Origin: Desulfobacteraceae bacterium
Lineage (GTDB): Bacteria; Desulfobacterota; Desulfobacteria; Desulfobacterales; RPRI01
Direction: 5' to 3'
Assembly: GCA_003818505.1 (NCBI GenBank)
Contig: RPRI01000024.1
Span: 37,407 to 101,406 of the forward strand
DNA: 64,000 bases
The translations under genes were made by a program, and so were the position numbers. Positions 16,269-23,730 of this stretch are shown here, piece after piece. The notes beneath the pieces were generated by a model. That model was not told the DNA's origin. It searched no databases and worked only from the letters and a program-made list of their open reading frames with translations. Position 1 is the first letter of the stretch. The number at the start of each line of letters is the position of its first letter.

Positions 16269-18768
16269 TTTTCCTAAAATTTACAATCCTGCCACTCAGA
16301 CAGCCAGTGAACTCATCGAAAATTTTGTGGTGCGAACCGAGTTATTCCACGAAATCTTTGAAGATATCAAAAACTCAGAGATGAAGAATCCGGAACAGCA
16401 TTATATCATTCAGGGAATCAGAGGACAGGGCAAGACCACACTGTTGTTGCGCATCGCTTACGAGATAGAACATGATGAGGAGTTGCGCAAGCGGTTCATT
16501 CCCATAGTGTTTAATGAAGAACAATACAATATCAGCCGCTTATTCAAGCTCTGGGAAACCATTGCCGGATATCTGGAAGAAATGGGTGAGATCAAAGGGC
16601 TTTATAATGAGATGCAAAAATTCATAGATAATGCCGATTTTGAAGAACGTTGTTTTCAAATTCTTGAGAAAGCTTTGATAAAACACCACAAGAAAATGAT
16701 CCTTTTTATCGATAATATCGATGAGCTGTTAACTAAATTTTCCAAACGAGAACATCAGCGACTGCGGGAAGTGTTTCAGGAATCTGCTGAGATGCGGATC
16801 ATAGGCGCTTCCTCAGTAAGCCTGGAGTTCCATTATGATTATGGAAAACCTTTTTACCAGTTTTTCCGAATGCCCCAGCTCCGGGGATTGAATACCGATG
16901 AATCAAAAACTTTGTTATTGAAATTGGGCGAATATTATAAAACTGAGCGTGTTAAAGAAATCGTGGCAAATCAACCGGGTCGAATTGAAGCCCTGCGCCG
17001 CATGACAGGTGGTGTCATCCGCACGATTATCCTGCTGTACGAAATTTTTGTGGACGATACCAATGGCAACGCGTTTCAGGATCTCGAAAAGATACTTGAC
17101 AGCGTTACACCTCTTTATAAGCATCGTATGGATAAGCTTTCCCCGCAGCAACAGGAAATTATCGATTTCATTGCCTTGAGTTGGGATGCGGTCAGCACTA
17201 AAGAGATCGCACAGAAAACCAAGCTGGAAAGTAAAGCTGTGTCTTCACAATTAAAGCAGTTGGAAAAATATCACATCGTTGAAAAGGAAAGAACCAATAC
17301 CAAGAATTACATGTACCGAATCCATGAGCGTTTCTTTAACATCTGGTATCTCATGCGTCTGGGCAGAAAATGGGATGTCAGAAAGGTTCGTTTTTTAATC
17401 GAATTTTTACAAATCTGGTGCGATGAAACAGAGCTGGAAAAGCGAGCCGGAAGACATCTCGAAGCCATAAAACAAAGCAAGCTGAATGATCAACATGCGC
17501 TGTTAATGACCGAGGCTTTGGCTCGCACACCATTAAAACGAGAGATGCAGCACGAATTAATTTCCAAAACCAGAACCTATCTGGATAACGAACATTCAGA
17601 ATTAGTAGCCTTTCTTTGCAAATCGGATAATGAATTAATCAAAGACTCTAAACAAGCGTATGAATCAGGTGATTTTGAGACTGCCATACGGAATATTGAA
17701 CAAATAAAAATTAAAACACCTGATGACTATAATGCATTAGGTGTTCTATCCATAAAATTTAAAAATGATTTTCAGAAGGCGGAACAGTATTATTTGCAGG
17801 CCGTGGGAAAAGACCATGCCGACGCCATGTTTAATCTGGCGCTGTTGTATCAATTCGAATTCAAGGATATTCAGAAGGCGGATCAATATTATTTGCAGGC
17901 CGTGGGAAAAGACCACGCCGACGCCATGTTTAGTCTGGCGCTGTTGTATCAATTCGAATTCAAGGATTATCAGAAGGCAGAACAGTATTATTTGCAGGCC
18001 GTGGGAAAAGACCACGCCGACGCCATGTTTAGTCTGGCGCTGTTGTATCAATTCGAATTCAAGGATTATCAGAAGGCGGAACAGTATTATTTGCAGGCCG
18101 TGGGGAAAGACCACGCCGACGCCATGTTTAGTCTGGCGCTGTTGTATCAATTCGAATTCAAGGATTTTCAGAAGGCAGAACAGTATTATTTGCAGGCCGT
18201 GGGGAAAGACCACGCCGGTGCCATGTTTAATCTGGCGCAGTTTTATCAATTTGAATTTAGGAATTTCGAGAAGGCGGAACAGTATTATTTGCAGGCCGTG
18301 GGAAAAGACCACGCCGACGCCATGAATAGTTTAGCCTGGTCATATTTTGAGAAAAAGATCAATAAACAGAAGGCTCTTGAGTATGCGGGACTTTCTTTTA
18401 AAAAAGAGAAGAATATTTATAACTCCCATACTTATTCTATGGTTTTATTATGGGATAATCAGATTGAAAAAGCGTATAAAAGCTCCCTTGAGTTTTTAAG
18501 CAATCAAGAATCATTTGAAAAATTTCCGGAAGATATAAGCCTGTTTCTGTTGCTGCTAATAGCCAAAAAACAATACCAATTGGCATTAAAGCTCTTCAAT
18601 GAAAATTCACATAATTTAAAAGATCGTTTTAAACCTGTATATTATGCGCTGATGTATTTTATGCAGGATGAATACCCCAATGAATATCGCAGGATGGGCG
18701 GTGAATTAAAACAGACGGTAGAAGAAATCATCGGGAGAATTCATCAATTGGAGAAGGATTATGAATAG
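16255..18768 (+). CDS. P-loop NTPase-winged helix-Sel1/TPR repeat protein (second of a coupled pair)
   Basis: An 837-residue protein with an N-terminal ATPase: Walker A GIRGQGKT (54-61), Walker B LFIDNIDE (150-157). A MarR-like winged helix follows (about 285-365; TKEIAQKTKLESKAVSSQLK). Residues 505-702 are six near-identical 33-residue Sel1/TPR-like units (typical core EQYYLQAVGKDHADAM), and a less regular alpha-helical tail ends the protein. STAND proteins of this layout sense a signal through the repeats and signal through the ATPase, but which part is sensor or effector here is not known. The start overlaps the first NTPase gene; GGTGGAGGAAG is its ribosome binding site. AT-rich compared with the flanking metabolic genes. 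Confidence 0.82.
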   Translation: MSRTDFPKIYNPATQTASELIENFVVRTELFHEIFEDIKNSEMKNPEQHYIIQGIRGQGKTTLLLRIAYEIEHDEELRKRFIPIVFNEEQYNISRLFKLWETIAGYLEEMGEIKGLYNEMQKFIDNADFEERCFQILEKALIKHHKKMILFIDNIDELLTKFSKREHQRLREVFQESAEMRIIGASSVSLEFHYDYGKPFYQFFRMPQLRGLNTDESKTLLLKLGEYYKTERVKEIVANQPGRIEALRRMTGGVIRTIILLYEIFVDDTNGNAFQDLEKILDSVTPLYKHRMDKLSPQQQEIIDFIALSWDAVSTKEIAQKTKLESKAVSSQLKQLEKYHIVEKERTNTKNYMYRIHERFFNIWYLMRLGRKWDVRKVRFLIEFLQIWCDETELEKRAGRHLEAIKQSKLNDQHALLMTEALARTPLKREMQHELISKTRTYLDNEHSELVAFLCKSDNELIKDSKQAYESGDFETAIRNIEQIKIKTPDDYNALGVLSIKFKNDFQKAEQYYLQAVGKDHADAMFNLALLYQFEFKDIQKADQYYLQAVGKDHADAMFSLALLYQFEFKDYQKAEQYYLQAVGKDHADAMFSLALLYQFEFKDYQKAEQYYLQAVGKDHADAMFSLALLYQFEFKDFQKAEQYYLQAVGKDHAGAMFNLAQFYQFEFRNFEKAEQYYLQAVGKDHADAMNSLAWSYFEKKINKQKALEYAGLSFKKEKNIYNSHTYSMVLLWDNQIEKAYKSSLEFLSNQESFEKFPEDISLFLLLLIAKKQYQLALKLFNENSHNLKDRFKPVYYALMYFMQDEYPNEYRRMGGELKQTVEEIIGRIHQLEKDYE
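17767..18360 (+). repeat. Six tandem 99-bp coding repeats
   Basis: Units start at 17767, 17866, 17965, 18064, 18163 and 18262. Each is exactly 99 bp (33 codons); the inner four are almost identical at the DNA level, while the first, fifth and last carry more changes. The pattern suggests recent expansion by recombination or slippage, so copy number may vary between strains. Confidence 0.95.
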
Positions 18769-18817
18769 ATAATGGGATGAGTAAAAAATGGTTTAAAGAA
18801 GCTTCGGGGTAGTATTA

Positions 18818-19019
18818 GGGGGTAGTATTAGGGATGTCTATAAATAAGTAAATATCTTTAATTTTGGGTGTATTTATGAGACATTTTAAACTAATAAACC
18901 AGATAAATGTCCGGCGGTGTGTGCAAAATATAGAAAAAACAACACTATCAGACCTTGTCAAGAATCGGCTGAGAATCCGAAGTACCATCGAGTTTCCGGG
19001 GTGGGAAAAACTGAACAAT
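18818..19019 (+). repeat. Direct repeat C, copy 1 (about 200 bp)
   Basis: Duplicate of 19048-19249, starting GGGGGTAGTATTAGGGATGT and ending at CTGAACAAT. Only about 28 bases separate the two copies. It carries the promoter region and first 30 or so codons of higB. Confidence 0.9.
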
Positions 19020-19031
19020 CCCGGTTTTTAA
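18921..19031 (+). pseudogene. Truncated higB duplicate
   Basis: Reading from GTG 18921 gives a 36-codon peptide (QNIEKTTLSDLVKNRLRI, then STIEFPGWEKLNN) that matches the start of the HigB at 19150 almost residue for residue, then departs as PGF and stops. It lacks the catalytic part of the toxin. It lies inside repeat C copy 1. Confidence 0.82.
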
Positions 19032-19047
19032 ACCCCTCGAATTCGAC

Positions 19048-19249
19048 GGGGGTAGTATTAGGGATGTCCATAAATAAGTAAATATCTTTAATTTTGGGTG
19101 TGTTTATTGGTCATCTTAAACTATTAACCTGATTAATGTCCGGCGGTGTGTGCAAAATATAAAAGAAGCAACACTATCGGACCTTGCCAAGAATCGGCTG
19201 AGAATCCGAAGTACCATCGAATTTCCGGGGTGGGAAAAACTGAACAATT
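19048..19249 (+). repeat. Direct repeat C, copy 2
   Basis: Second copy of repeat C, covering the promoter and the first part of the complete higB gene. Confidence 0.9.
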
Positions 19250-19476
19250 CCGAGATTAAGTCATGGTATAGGATAGTTAAACATAGCGATTTTAATTCAT
19301 TTGCTGAACTGCGCCAGGCCTTTCTGGGGGCTGATAAGGTAGATAATTTGACGGTTTTTAATATTGGCGGCAACAAGGCCCGTTTAATTGCCGCGATACA
19401 TTACAACACACGAAGGATTTATATCCGGCATGTTCTTACTCACAAGGAATATGACCGGGAAAATCGGAGGAAATAA
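19150..19476 (+). CDS. higB: HigB-type mRNA-interferase toxin
   Basis: A 108-residue protein of the HigB/RelE superfamily: WYRIVKHSDFNSFAELRQAF, the core VFNIGGNKARLIAAIHYNTRRI and the ending RHVLTHKEYDREN are characteristic. It would cleave ribosome-bound mRNA. The start is a GTG without a good Shine-Dalgarno, so the N-terminus is uncertain. Its stop codon overlaps the ATG of higA by one base (TAATG). Because the antitoxin downstream carries an in-frame stop, survival of a complete toxin gene is noteworthy. Confidence 0.88.
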   Translation: MQNIKEATLSDLAKNRLRIRSTIEFPGWEKLNNSEIKSWYRIVKHSDFNSFAELRQAFLGADKVDNLTVFNIGGNKARLIAAIHYNTRRIYIRHVLTHKEYDRENRRK

Positions 19477-19877
19477 TGAATACTCAGCTTAAAGAAATTG
19501 CCAAAGTTTGGCCGAACATACAGGGTGTATTCTCAGTGCCGCATAATGAAAAAAATTATAACAACCTGGTCAATCTTCTCGACAGTCTTATTGATGAAGT
19601 GGGTAACAATGAACACCATCCTTTATCTTAATTGATGGAGACAATCGGAAGCCTGATCGAAACCTATGAATCCCAAAATTATCCCGATATGGAGGGGGGT
19701 CCGATAAATGCGCTAAAGACCTTGATGGAAGAACATGGCCTTAAGCAATCAGACCTTCCCGAGATCGGGAGCCAAGGAGTCGTGTCAGAAATTATATCCG
19801 GCAAACGCCAGCTCAATGTTCGCCAACTTAAGCTTCTCAGCGAGCGTTTTAAAGTTTCACCTGCAGTGTTTGTATGA
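19476..19877 (+). pseudogene. higA: HigA antitoxin gene interrupted by an in-frame TAA
   Basis: From ATG 19476 the reading frame encodes 51 residues (MNTQLKEIAKVWPNIQGVF ... NNEHHPLS), then TAA at 19629-19631, and continues in the same frame from TTG/ATG at 19632/19635 for another 81 residues. The second part contains the HigA helix-turn-helix (HGLKQSDLPEIGSQGVVSEI, SGKRQLNVRQLKLLSERF). Together they give the normal HigA length of about 130. The downstream part alone could be translated from 19635 and would still hold the DNA-binding domain. Either a recent nonsense mutation or a split antitoxin. Confidence 0.8.
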
Positions 19878-19953
19878 TTGAACTATTTTAAAATTAACCT
19901 GTAGGTTCAACTGCCGGTGTTCAGCTTGGCTGGTTCCGGCCTGGTAAAGCAGA

Positions 19954-20211
19954 TCAGGGTCGGTTTAAAATATCGTGGGTTCCGACCTTGCGAAGAACAG
20001 CCGTATCTCCAGCCTTCGTGTAAGTAATTCTATAGGTTTTGGACACTCTGATTTCATAAATATCATCATGACCGGACATTTTTTTATGTCCTAATGACGG
20101 ATGAGATAGGTCGTTCTCAAGGAGAATCAATGCCTTTTTGACCTGATTCTTAATTTCGGGATCAAGCTTTTTATAAAGCTTCAAAAAGGTTCTGGTGGCC
20201 TCAAGATGCAT
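19954..20211 (-). CDS. RelE/ParE-superfamily toxin
   Basis: An 85-residue protein with the RelE-like fold: FLKLYKKLDPEIKNQVKKAL helix, HPSLGHKKMSGHDDIYEIRV and YRITYTKAGDTAVLRKVGTHD. Likely an mRNA interferase held in check by the AbrB-type protein encoded just upstream; the antitoxin stop codon and this start codon meet at 20211. The module reads leftward. Confidence 0.86.
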   Translation of the reverse strand: MHLEATRTFLKLYKKLDPEIKNQVKKALILLENDLSHPSLGHKKMSGHDDIYEIRVSKTYRITYTKAGDTAVLRKVGTHDILNRP

Positions 20212-20480
20212 TATTTGTCCATTTCCGTAAATAGATCATCCAGACTTTTCGTTTTTGTTACACGTCCTTTTTTTATATCCTTTTCAGCATCTTCTTCATC
20301 GGCTTGCCATTCTTTGGTAAAAAAATAGGCCTGTTCTTTGGGAACTAAAACTTTAGGCTCGAGAATAATCCTGTTGTTATCAATGGATATATCAAGATAG
20401 TCATCCATTTTAAGCCCCAAAACGGTTATAATCTCTTTGGGTATGGCAACCTGATTACTTTTTCCTAATTTTCTAAGCAT
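20211..20480 (-). CDS. AbrB/MazE-type antitoxin
   Basis: DNA-binding antitoxin of 89 residues. MLRKLGKSNQVAIPKEII and GLKMDDYLDISIDNNRIIL form an AbrB/MazE swapped-hairpin domain, and the C-terminus is acidic and probably wraps the toxin. The start at 20480 is chosen because AGGAGGTG lies just upstream; a longer frame to 20519 exists but has no such signal. Partner of the RelE-like toxin. Confidence 0.86.
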   Translation of the reverse strand: MLRKLGKSNQVAIPKEIITVLGLKMDDYLDISIDNNRIILEPKVLVPKEQAYFFTKEWQADEEDAEKDIKKGRVTKTKSLDDLFTEMDK

Positions 20481-20670
20481 GAAGCACCTCCTGTTAAATC
20501 CATATATACATATATTCATATTTTATGAAAATGTCAAAATGAATTAAAGTTTCCAATTCGTAAAGAATTTCTGATAATAGGGTCATATGACTTGACAAAA
20601 AGAATGGTTCTGGATTAGTCAGTAACAAATAATCTGCTGATATGACTGTTTAATAACAAAGGAGACCGGG

Positions 20671-21003
20671 ATGGAAAAAGACTGTATTTTCTGCAAGATT
20701 GTAAATGGAGAGATTCCGACCACATTCCTTTATAAGAATGACGACCTCATCGTTTTCAGAGACATCAATCCCCACGCGCCGGTGCATATTCTGATTGTTC
20801 CTGCAAGGCATATCAGAAGCGTAAACGACCTGACCGCAGAAGATGCAAAAATCGTATCGGATATGATAATGGCTGGAAAGATGATGGCAGAAAAAGAGGG
20901 TATTTCACAATCCGGCTATAAACTCCTTTTCAATGTTGAAAAAGGAGGCGGCCAGGTCATATTCCATCTTCACATGCACCTTGTTGGCGGGTGGAAGAAA
21001 TAG
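20671..21003 (+). CDS. HIT-family nucleotide-binding protein (HinT-like)
   Basis: A 110-residue histidine-triad hydrolase, usually a purine-nucleoside phosphoramidase. It has CIFCKIVNGEIP at the start, FRDINPHAPVHILIVPARH in the middle and the triad FHLHMHLVGG at the end. An AAGGAGACC ribosome binding site precedes ATG 20671. It is the first housekeeping gene to the right of the toxin-antitoxin island. A diverged copy of its last 53 bases lies at 23672-23725. Confidence 0.95.
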   Translation: MEKDCIFCKIVNGEIPTTFLYKNDDLIVFRDINPHAPVHILIVPARHIRSVNDLTAEDAKIVSDMIMAGKMMAEKEGISQSGYKLLFNVEKGGGQVIFHLHMHLVGGWKK

Positions 21004-21089
21004 TAAAAGAAAGTTAATGGACCAGAATAGAATACCCCGGAGCACGGTATCATATGATGAACCATGGATTGCATGGAGCCATACCGTTA

Positions 21090-21434
21090 TTATTTTTTAT
21101 CCCGAAGGATATTTAAAGTTGTAGAAATATCGAAATCCTCATTAAAACAGATCGCCACTCCTTCATGCCCGGATCTCAGGACATGCCCAGAGGCGGTTAT
21201 AACCATAGTGCCATCCGGATCTGCAGGAGTCTTCAGTTCTTCAAAATGAAGGGCTATCTCCATTTTAATCTGAGAACCTTCTGGGAGTGTTTTTCCACAC
21301 TTGAAAAATATGCCTCCCGCCGACAAACTATTAGTTTCAATGTCAAGTATTTCTACTTCTCCCTTTTGAGTTGAAATTTCAATCCTGGATGGAATCTTCA
21401 GCTCAAATCTTTCATATTTTCTTTTGTCCGCCAT
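21090..21434 (-). CDS. PilZ-domain protein
   Basis: A 114-residue single-domain protein. It starts with an RxxxR-type motif (RKYERFEL) and has SLSAGGIFF, the second c-di-GMP-binding motif, although serine replaces the usual Asp/Asn at its first position. PilZ domains bind cyclic di-GMP and alter motility or exopolysaccharide functions. Encoded near, and on the same strand as, a second PilZ gene; target unknown. Confidence 0.87.
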   Translation of the reverse strand: MADKRKYERFELKIPSRIEISTQKGEVEILDIETNSLSAGGIFFKCGKTLPEGSQIKMEIALHFEELKTPADPDGTMVITASGHVLRSGHEGVAICFNEDFDISTTLNILRDKK

Positions 21435-21487
21435 AGTCTGCAGTTCACAGATTTAATTTTGTGCCGATTATTCTTAATGCTCAGCGC

Positions 21488-21844
21488 TCATCTCGCTTTT
21501 TTATTGATAATTATTTCCTTGTTGATTTCATCGACGTCACCATAATTATATTCCACAATTTTTTTCAAGTGGAAAAAACTATCCTCGTTCATGGAGTAGA
21601 AGGCAATGGCCATGTCAGAAAGGGTAATTCTCGATATTCCGCCTTCTATACTTATCTTTACCATTGGATCAAGGGTAAGTGTAACTCTGCATTGGTCACC
21701 TGCCTGGAACCGACTGTTTGTGTTGCAGAGCATTCCGTTTAAACTTATATTCAAGGTGTTGACCTTAATTGCTTTTTCCCCTACGGAAATTGTTGCTTCA
21801 AAACCAACGGGAACCCTTGTACGTTTCCTTTTTCCCTTTTCCAT
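21488..21844 (-). CDS. PilZ-domain protein
   Basis: A 118-residue PilZ protein with both c-di-GMP motifs intact: RxxxR in RKRTRVPV and NxSxxG in NISLNG. It lies 53 bases upstream of the other PilZ gene on the same strand and may be transcribed with it. Likely a small c-di-GMP receptor or adaptor; no partner is visible. Confidence 0.88.
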   Translation of the reverse strand: MEKGKRKRTRVPVGFEATISVGEKAIKVNTLNISLNGMLCNTNSRFQAGDQCRVTLTLDPMVKISIEGGISRITLSDMAIAFYSMNEDSFFHLKKIVEYNYGDVDEINKEIIINKKAR

Positions 21845-22292
21845 CGGTTATTCCCTTTCGCTAAGCATGTAAATTCCTCACACCAATTTTCTCCGGGGAG
21901 CTGACAAACCAGCAGGAATGAAATCATGCGGAGCTTAATTAGTTTCCACCCGGCAATGCCCCTTTTGAGCGATCTAAAGTGTCAATCCGCGGGATTTCTT
22001 GTGCGACATACTATGCGTATGTCTTAAGCGCAATCCCTTGTTTTCCTTGAGCTTGCCCAAAATTGCCTATTTCCGAATTGAAAACTTAACTGTGTCCGAG
22101 CTTGGTTTCCGGATGGACACTAATTAACAGATCAGACTTTCGAAAAACAAAAACTGAGATTATTACCTTTAATCTTAAGTGAGAAGATTTTAATAAGCAA
22201 GAGATTATTCCCTGCGTTTTTTCCCCATCAAGGGGGTACTGAAAAGAGCCCCGTTTATCGGGGTTGAGACTTTGTTTCCGGATGGAGACAAA
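21845..22292. other. Intergenic region with short repeats
   Basis: No gene. It holds a 7-bp inverted repeat GACATAC-N5-GTATGTC near 22001, a direct repeat of about 34 bp (22105-22138 against 22273-22307, both containing GTTTCCGGATGGA) that runs into the end of the FrpC-like gene, and a repeat of about 65 bp at 22201-22266 found inverted at 51189-51253. Confidence 0.6.
22201..22266 (+). repeat. Dispersed repeat of about 65 bp, copy 1
   Basis: Contains CCCCGTTTATCGGGG, a hairpin, preceded by ATTATTCCCTGCG-like sequence. A related copy on the other strand is at 51189-51253. It lies directly after the stop of the minus-strand FrpC-like gene. Confidence 0.6.
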
Positions 22293-23387
22293 TTAAACAA
22301 TCAGGTCTATTTGTTGAATAGTGCCGGCAATTCCGTTTTCTTTAATGAAAATTCCGGTTTTTTGAATCTGTCCAAGTGATTCATTTACCTGATTTTTGAT
22401 GGTAAAGTCAGTTTCGATATTTCCGAGATAAATAGCGCCAATTCCAACCTGACCTAAAGCAAACAGGTTATCGTTTCCATTTTCATCTTTTGTCCAGATG
22501 CGTAATTTGTTGAAAATAGAGTCGCTCTCATCAATCCATTTATTATTATCGTCATCAAACTGTGCTAATTCGTTAAAACCATTACCGGTTTGGGGTCCGA
22601 AAAGCTCGGTTCCGTTATTAATTATTCCATCTCTATTTGTATCGGCGGCGAGAAATCCATTTCCGGAAGATACAAAAGAAATCTGATCTTCTGTTCCATT
22701 GGAATCTAAGTCAAAACTGAACTTGCTTTCCGTTAATTCTGCGGCCATACCTGAGTAATTAATTACGAGTGGATCGACAAAAAGACCATCTCCGGCCCTG
22801 ATTGAGATATGATTCTCGGTAATAAATTGCCGGCTCATGTTTAATTGTGTTTCAAAGTTAATATTTTCCCCATCAGCTGTTTTAATAATACCTGCGGCAG
22901 TAAAAGATATTTTCTCCGTCTCCTGATAGGATTCATGATTTTCACAGACAAGACCCCATCCCTGACGTTCCGGTTGTCCGACCTGCGCGGAAAATGTTTG
23001 TTCATTTGAGGAAGGTAAATCAACATTTTCCTTTTTAGCAGCAGTTCTCTCGGGTATTCTTATTTTGATGTGTTTACCGGTCAATGCTTCTAATATCTTT
23101 TCAATAAGACGTATTTTTTGTTTTTCTTTTTCGGGTATGTCAAAAAGAGCAACTTCTTCAGGACTTTCAACTTCCTGTGCCGACGTATCTTTTGAGCAGC
23201 ACATTGCCTTTTGGGAAAGATGTATAAGGTTTTTTAATATATTTGCAGGTTCTGTATTGGAATTGCTTTTATTTTTTTCATCGACCCAAACGCGTAAAGA
23301 TTCATTTTTGGTATAGACTTCGCTTGACTTTCGCTGGCTGGTCATTGCAATTGCAAAAGTATCGATTTTCATAGATGGCGTCTCCAT
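22293..23387 (-). CDS. FrpC-like calcium-binding-repeat protein
   Basis: A 364-residue protein; a start at MKIDTFAIAMTS, four codons in, is also possible. The N-terminal half is low in recognised motifs. The C-terminal part (about 225-335) carries aspartate-rich calcium-loop segments in FrpA/FrpC style: FDLDSNGTEDQISF, ADTNRDGIINNGTELFGPQT, FDDDNNKWIDESDSIFNKLR. No signal peptide or type I secretion glycine-rich RTX array is seen. Role unknown; possibly a surface or cytoplasmic calcium-dependent protein. Confidence 0.7.
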   Translation of the reverse strand: METPSMKIDTFAIAMTSQRKSSEVYTKNESLRVWVDEKNKSNSNTEPANILKNLIHLSQKAMCCSKDTSAQEVESPEEVALFDIPEKEKQKIRLIEKILEALTGKHIKIRIPERTAAKKENVDLPSSNEQTFSAQVGQPERQGWGLVCENHESYQETEKISFTAAGIIKTADGENINFETQLNMSRQFITENHISIRAGDGLFVDPLVINYSGMAAELTESKFSFDLDSNGTEDQISFVSSGNGFLAADTNRDGIINNGTELFGPQTGNGFNELAQFDDDNNKWIDESDSIFNKLRIWTKDENGNDNLFALGQVGIGAIYLGNIETDFTIKNQVNESLGQIQKTGIFIKENGIAGTIQQIDLIV

Positions 23388-23671
23388 CGTTGCAGGTAAC
23401 TCTGAACATCATTAAAAAAGGAAAATCGGAATATTTTTATTTACTATTGATCGGCTCGTGAAAGTCAAAAAAAAAGGGAATCCGGACTTTTTACGATACC
23501 ACCACTATTACATTATCGGTAGGATTTGAAATTATCTTAATATTTTTATTAAAAACAACTTTATTGAACCGAAACAGCATCCATGCTTCGTTGATCTGGC
23601 CTCGGGTGTGAGCGAGGCATTGGAACGAGAATAGGAATCAGGCGCCATCAGTCAGGAATTGGGAATTAGCT
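23388..23671. other. Intergenic region upstream of the FrpC-like gene
   Basis: AT-rich and without a gene. It presumably carries the FrpC-like gene's promoter. Nothing else is recognised before the HIT remnant at 23672. Confidence 0.4.
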
Positions 23672-23725
23672 GCCAGGTCATGCTTCCATCTTCACATGCA
23701 TCTTATCGGCGGGTGGAAGAAGTAG
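23672..23725 (+). pseudogene. Orphaned 3' end of a HIT gene
   Basis: Codons near 23684-23725 spell FHLHMHLIGGWKK and a stop, matching the end of the intact HIT protein (FHLHMHLVGGWKK). The DNA matches at most of the last 42 positions, with four differences, and a one-base insertion breaks the frame just before. It ends 5 bases before the trpA stop codon. No upstream part of the gene remains. Confidence 0.85.
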
Positions 23726-23730
23726 GGCGC

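Noticed and set aside
17746-18312. Long open frames on other frames across the 99-bp repeats
   Set aside because: They arise because the repeat length is a multiple of three without stops in those frames; shadows of the NTPase gene.
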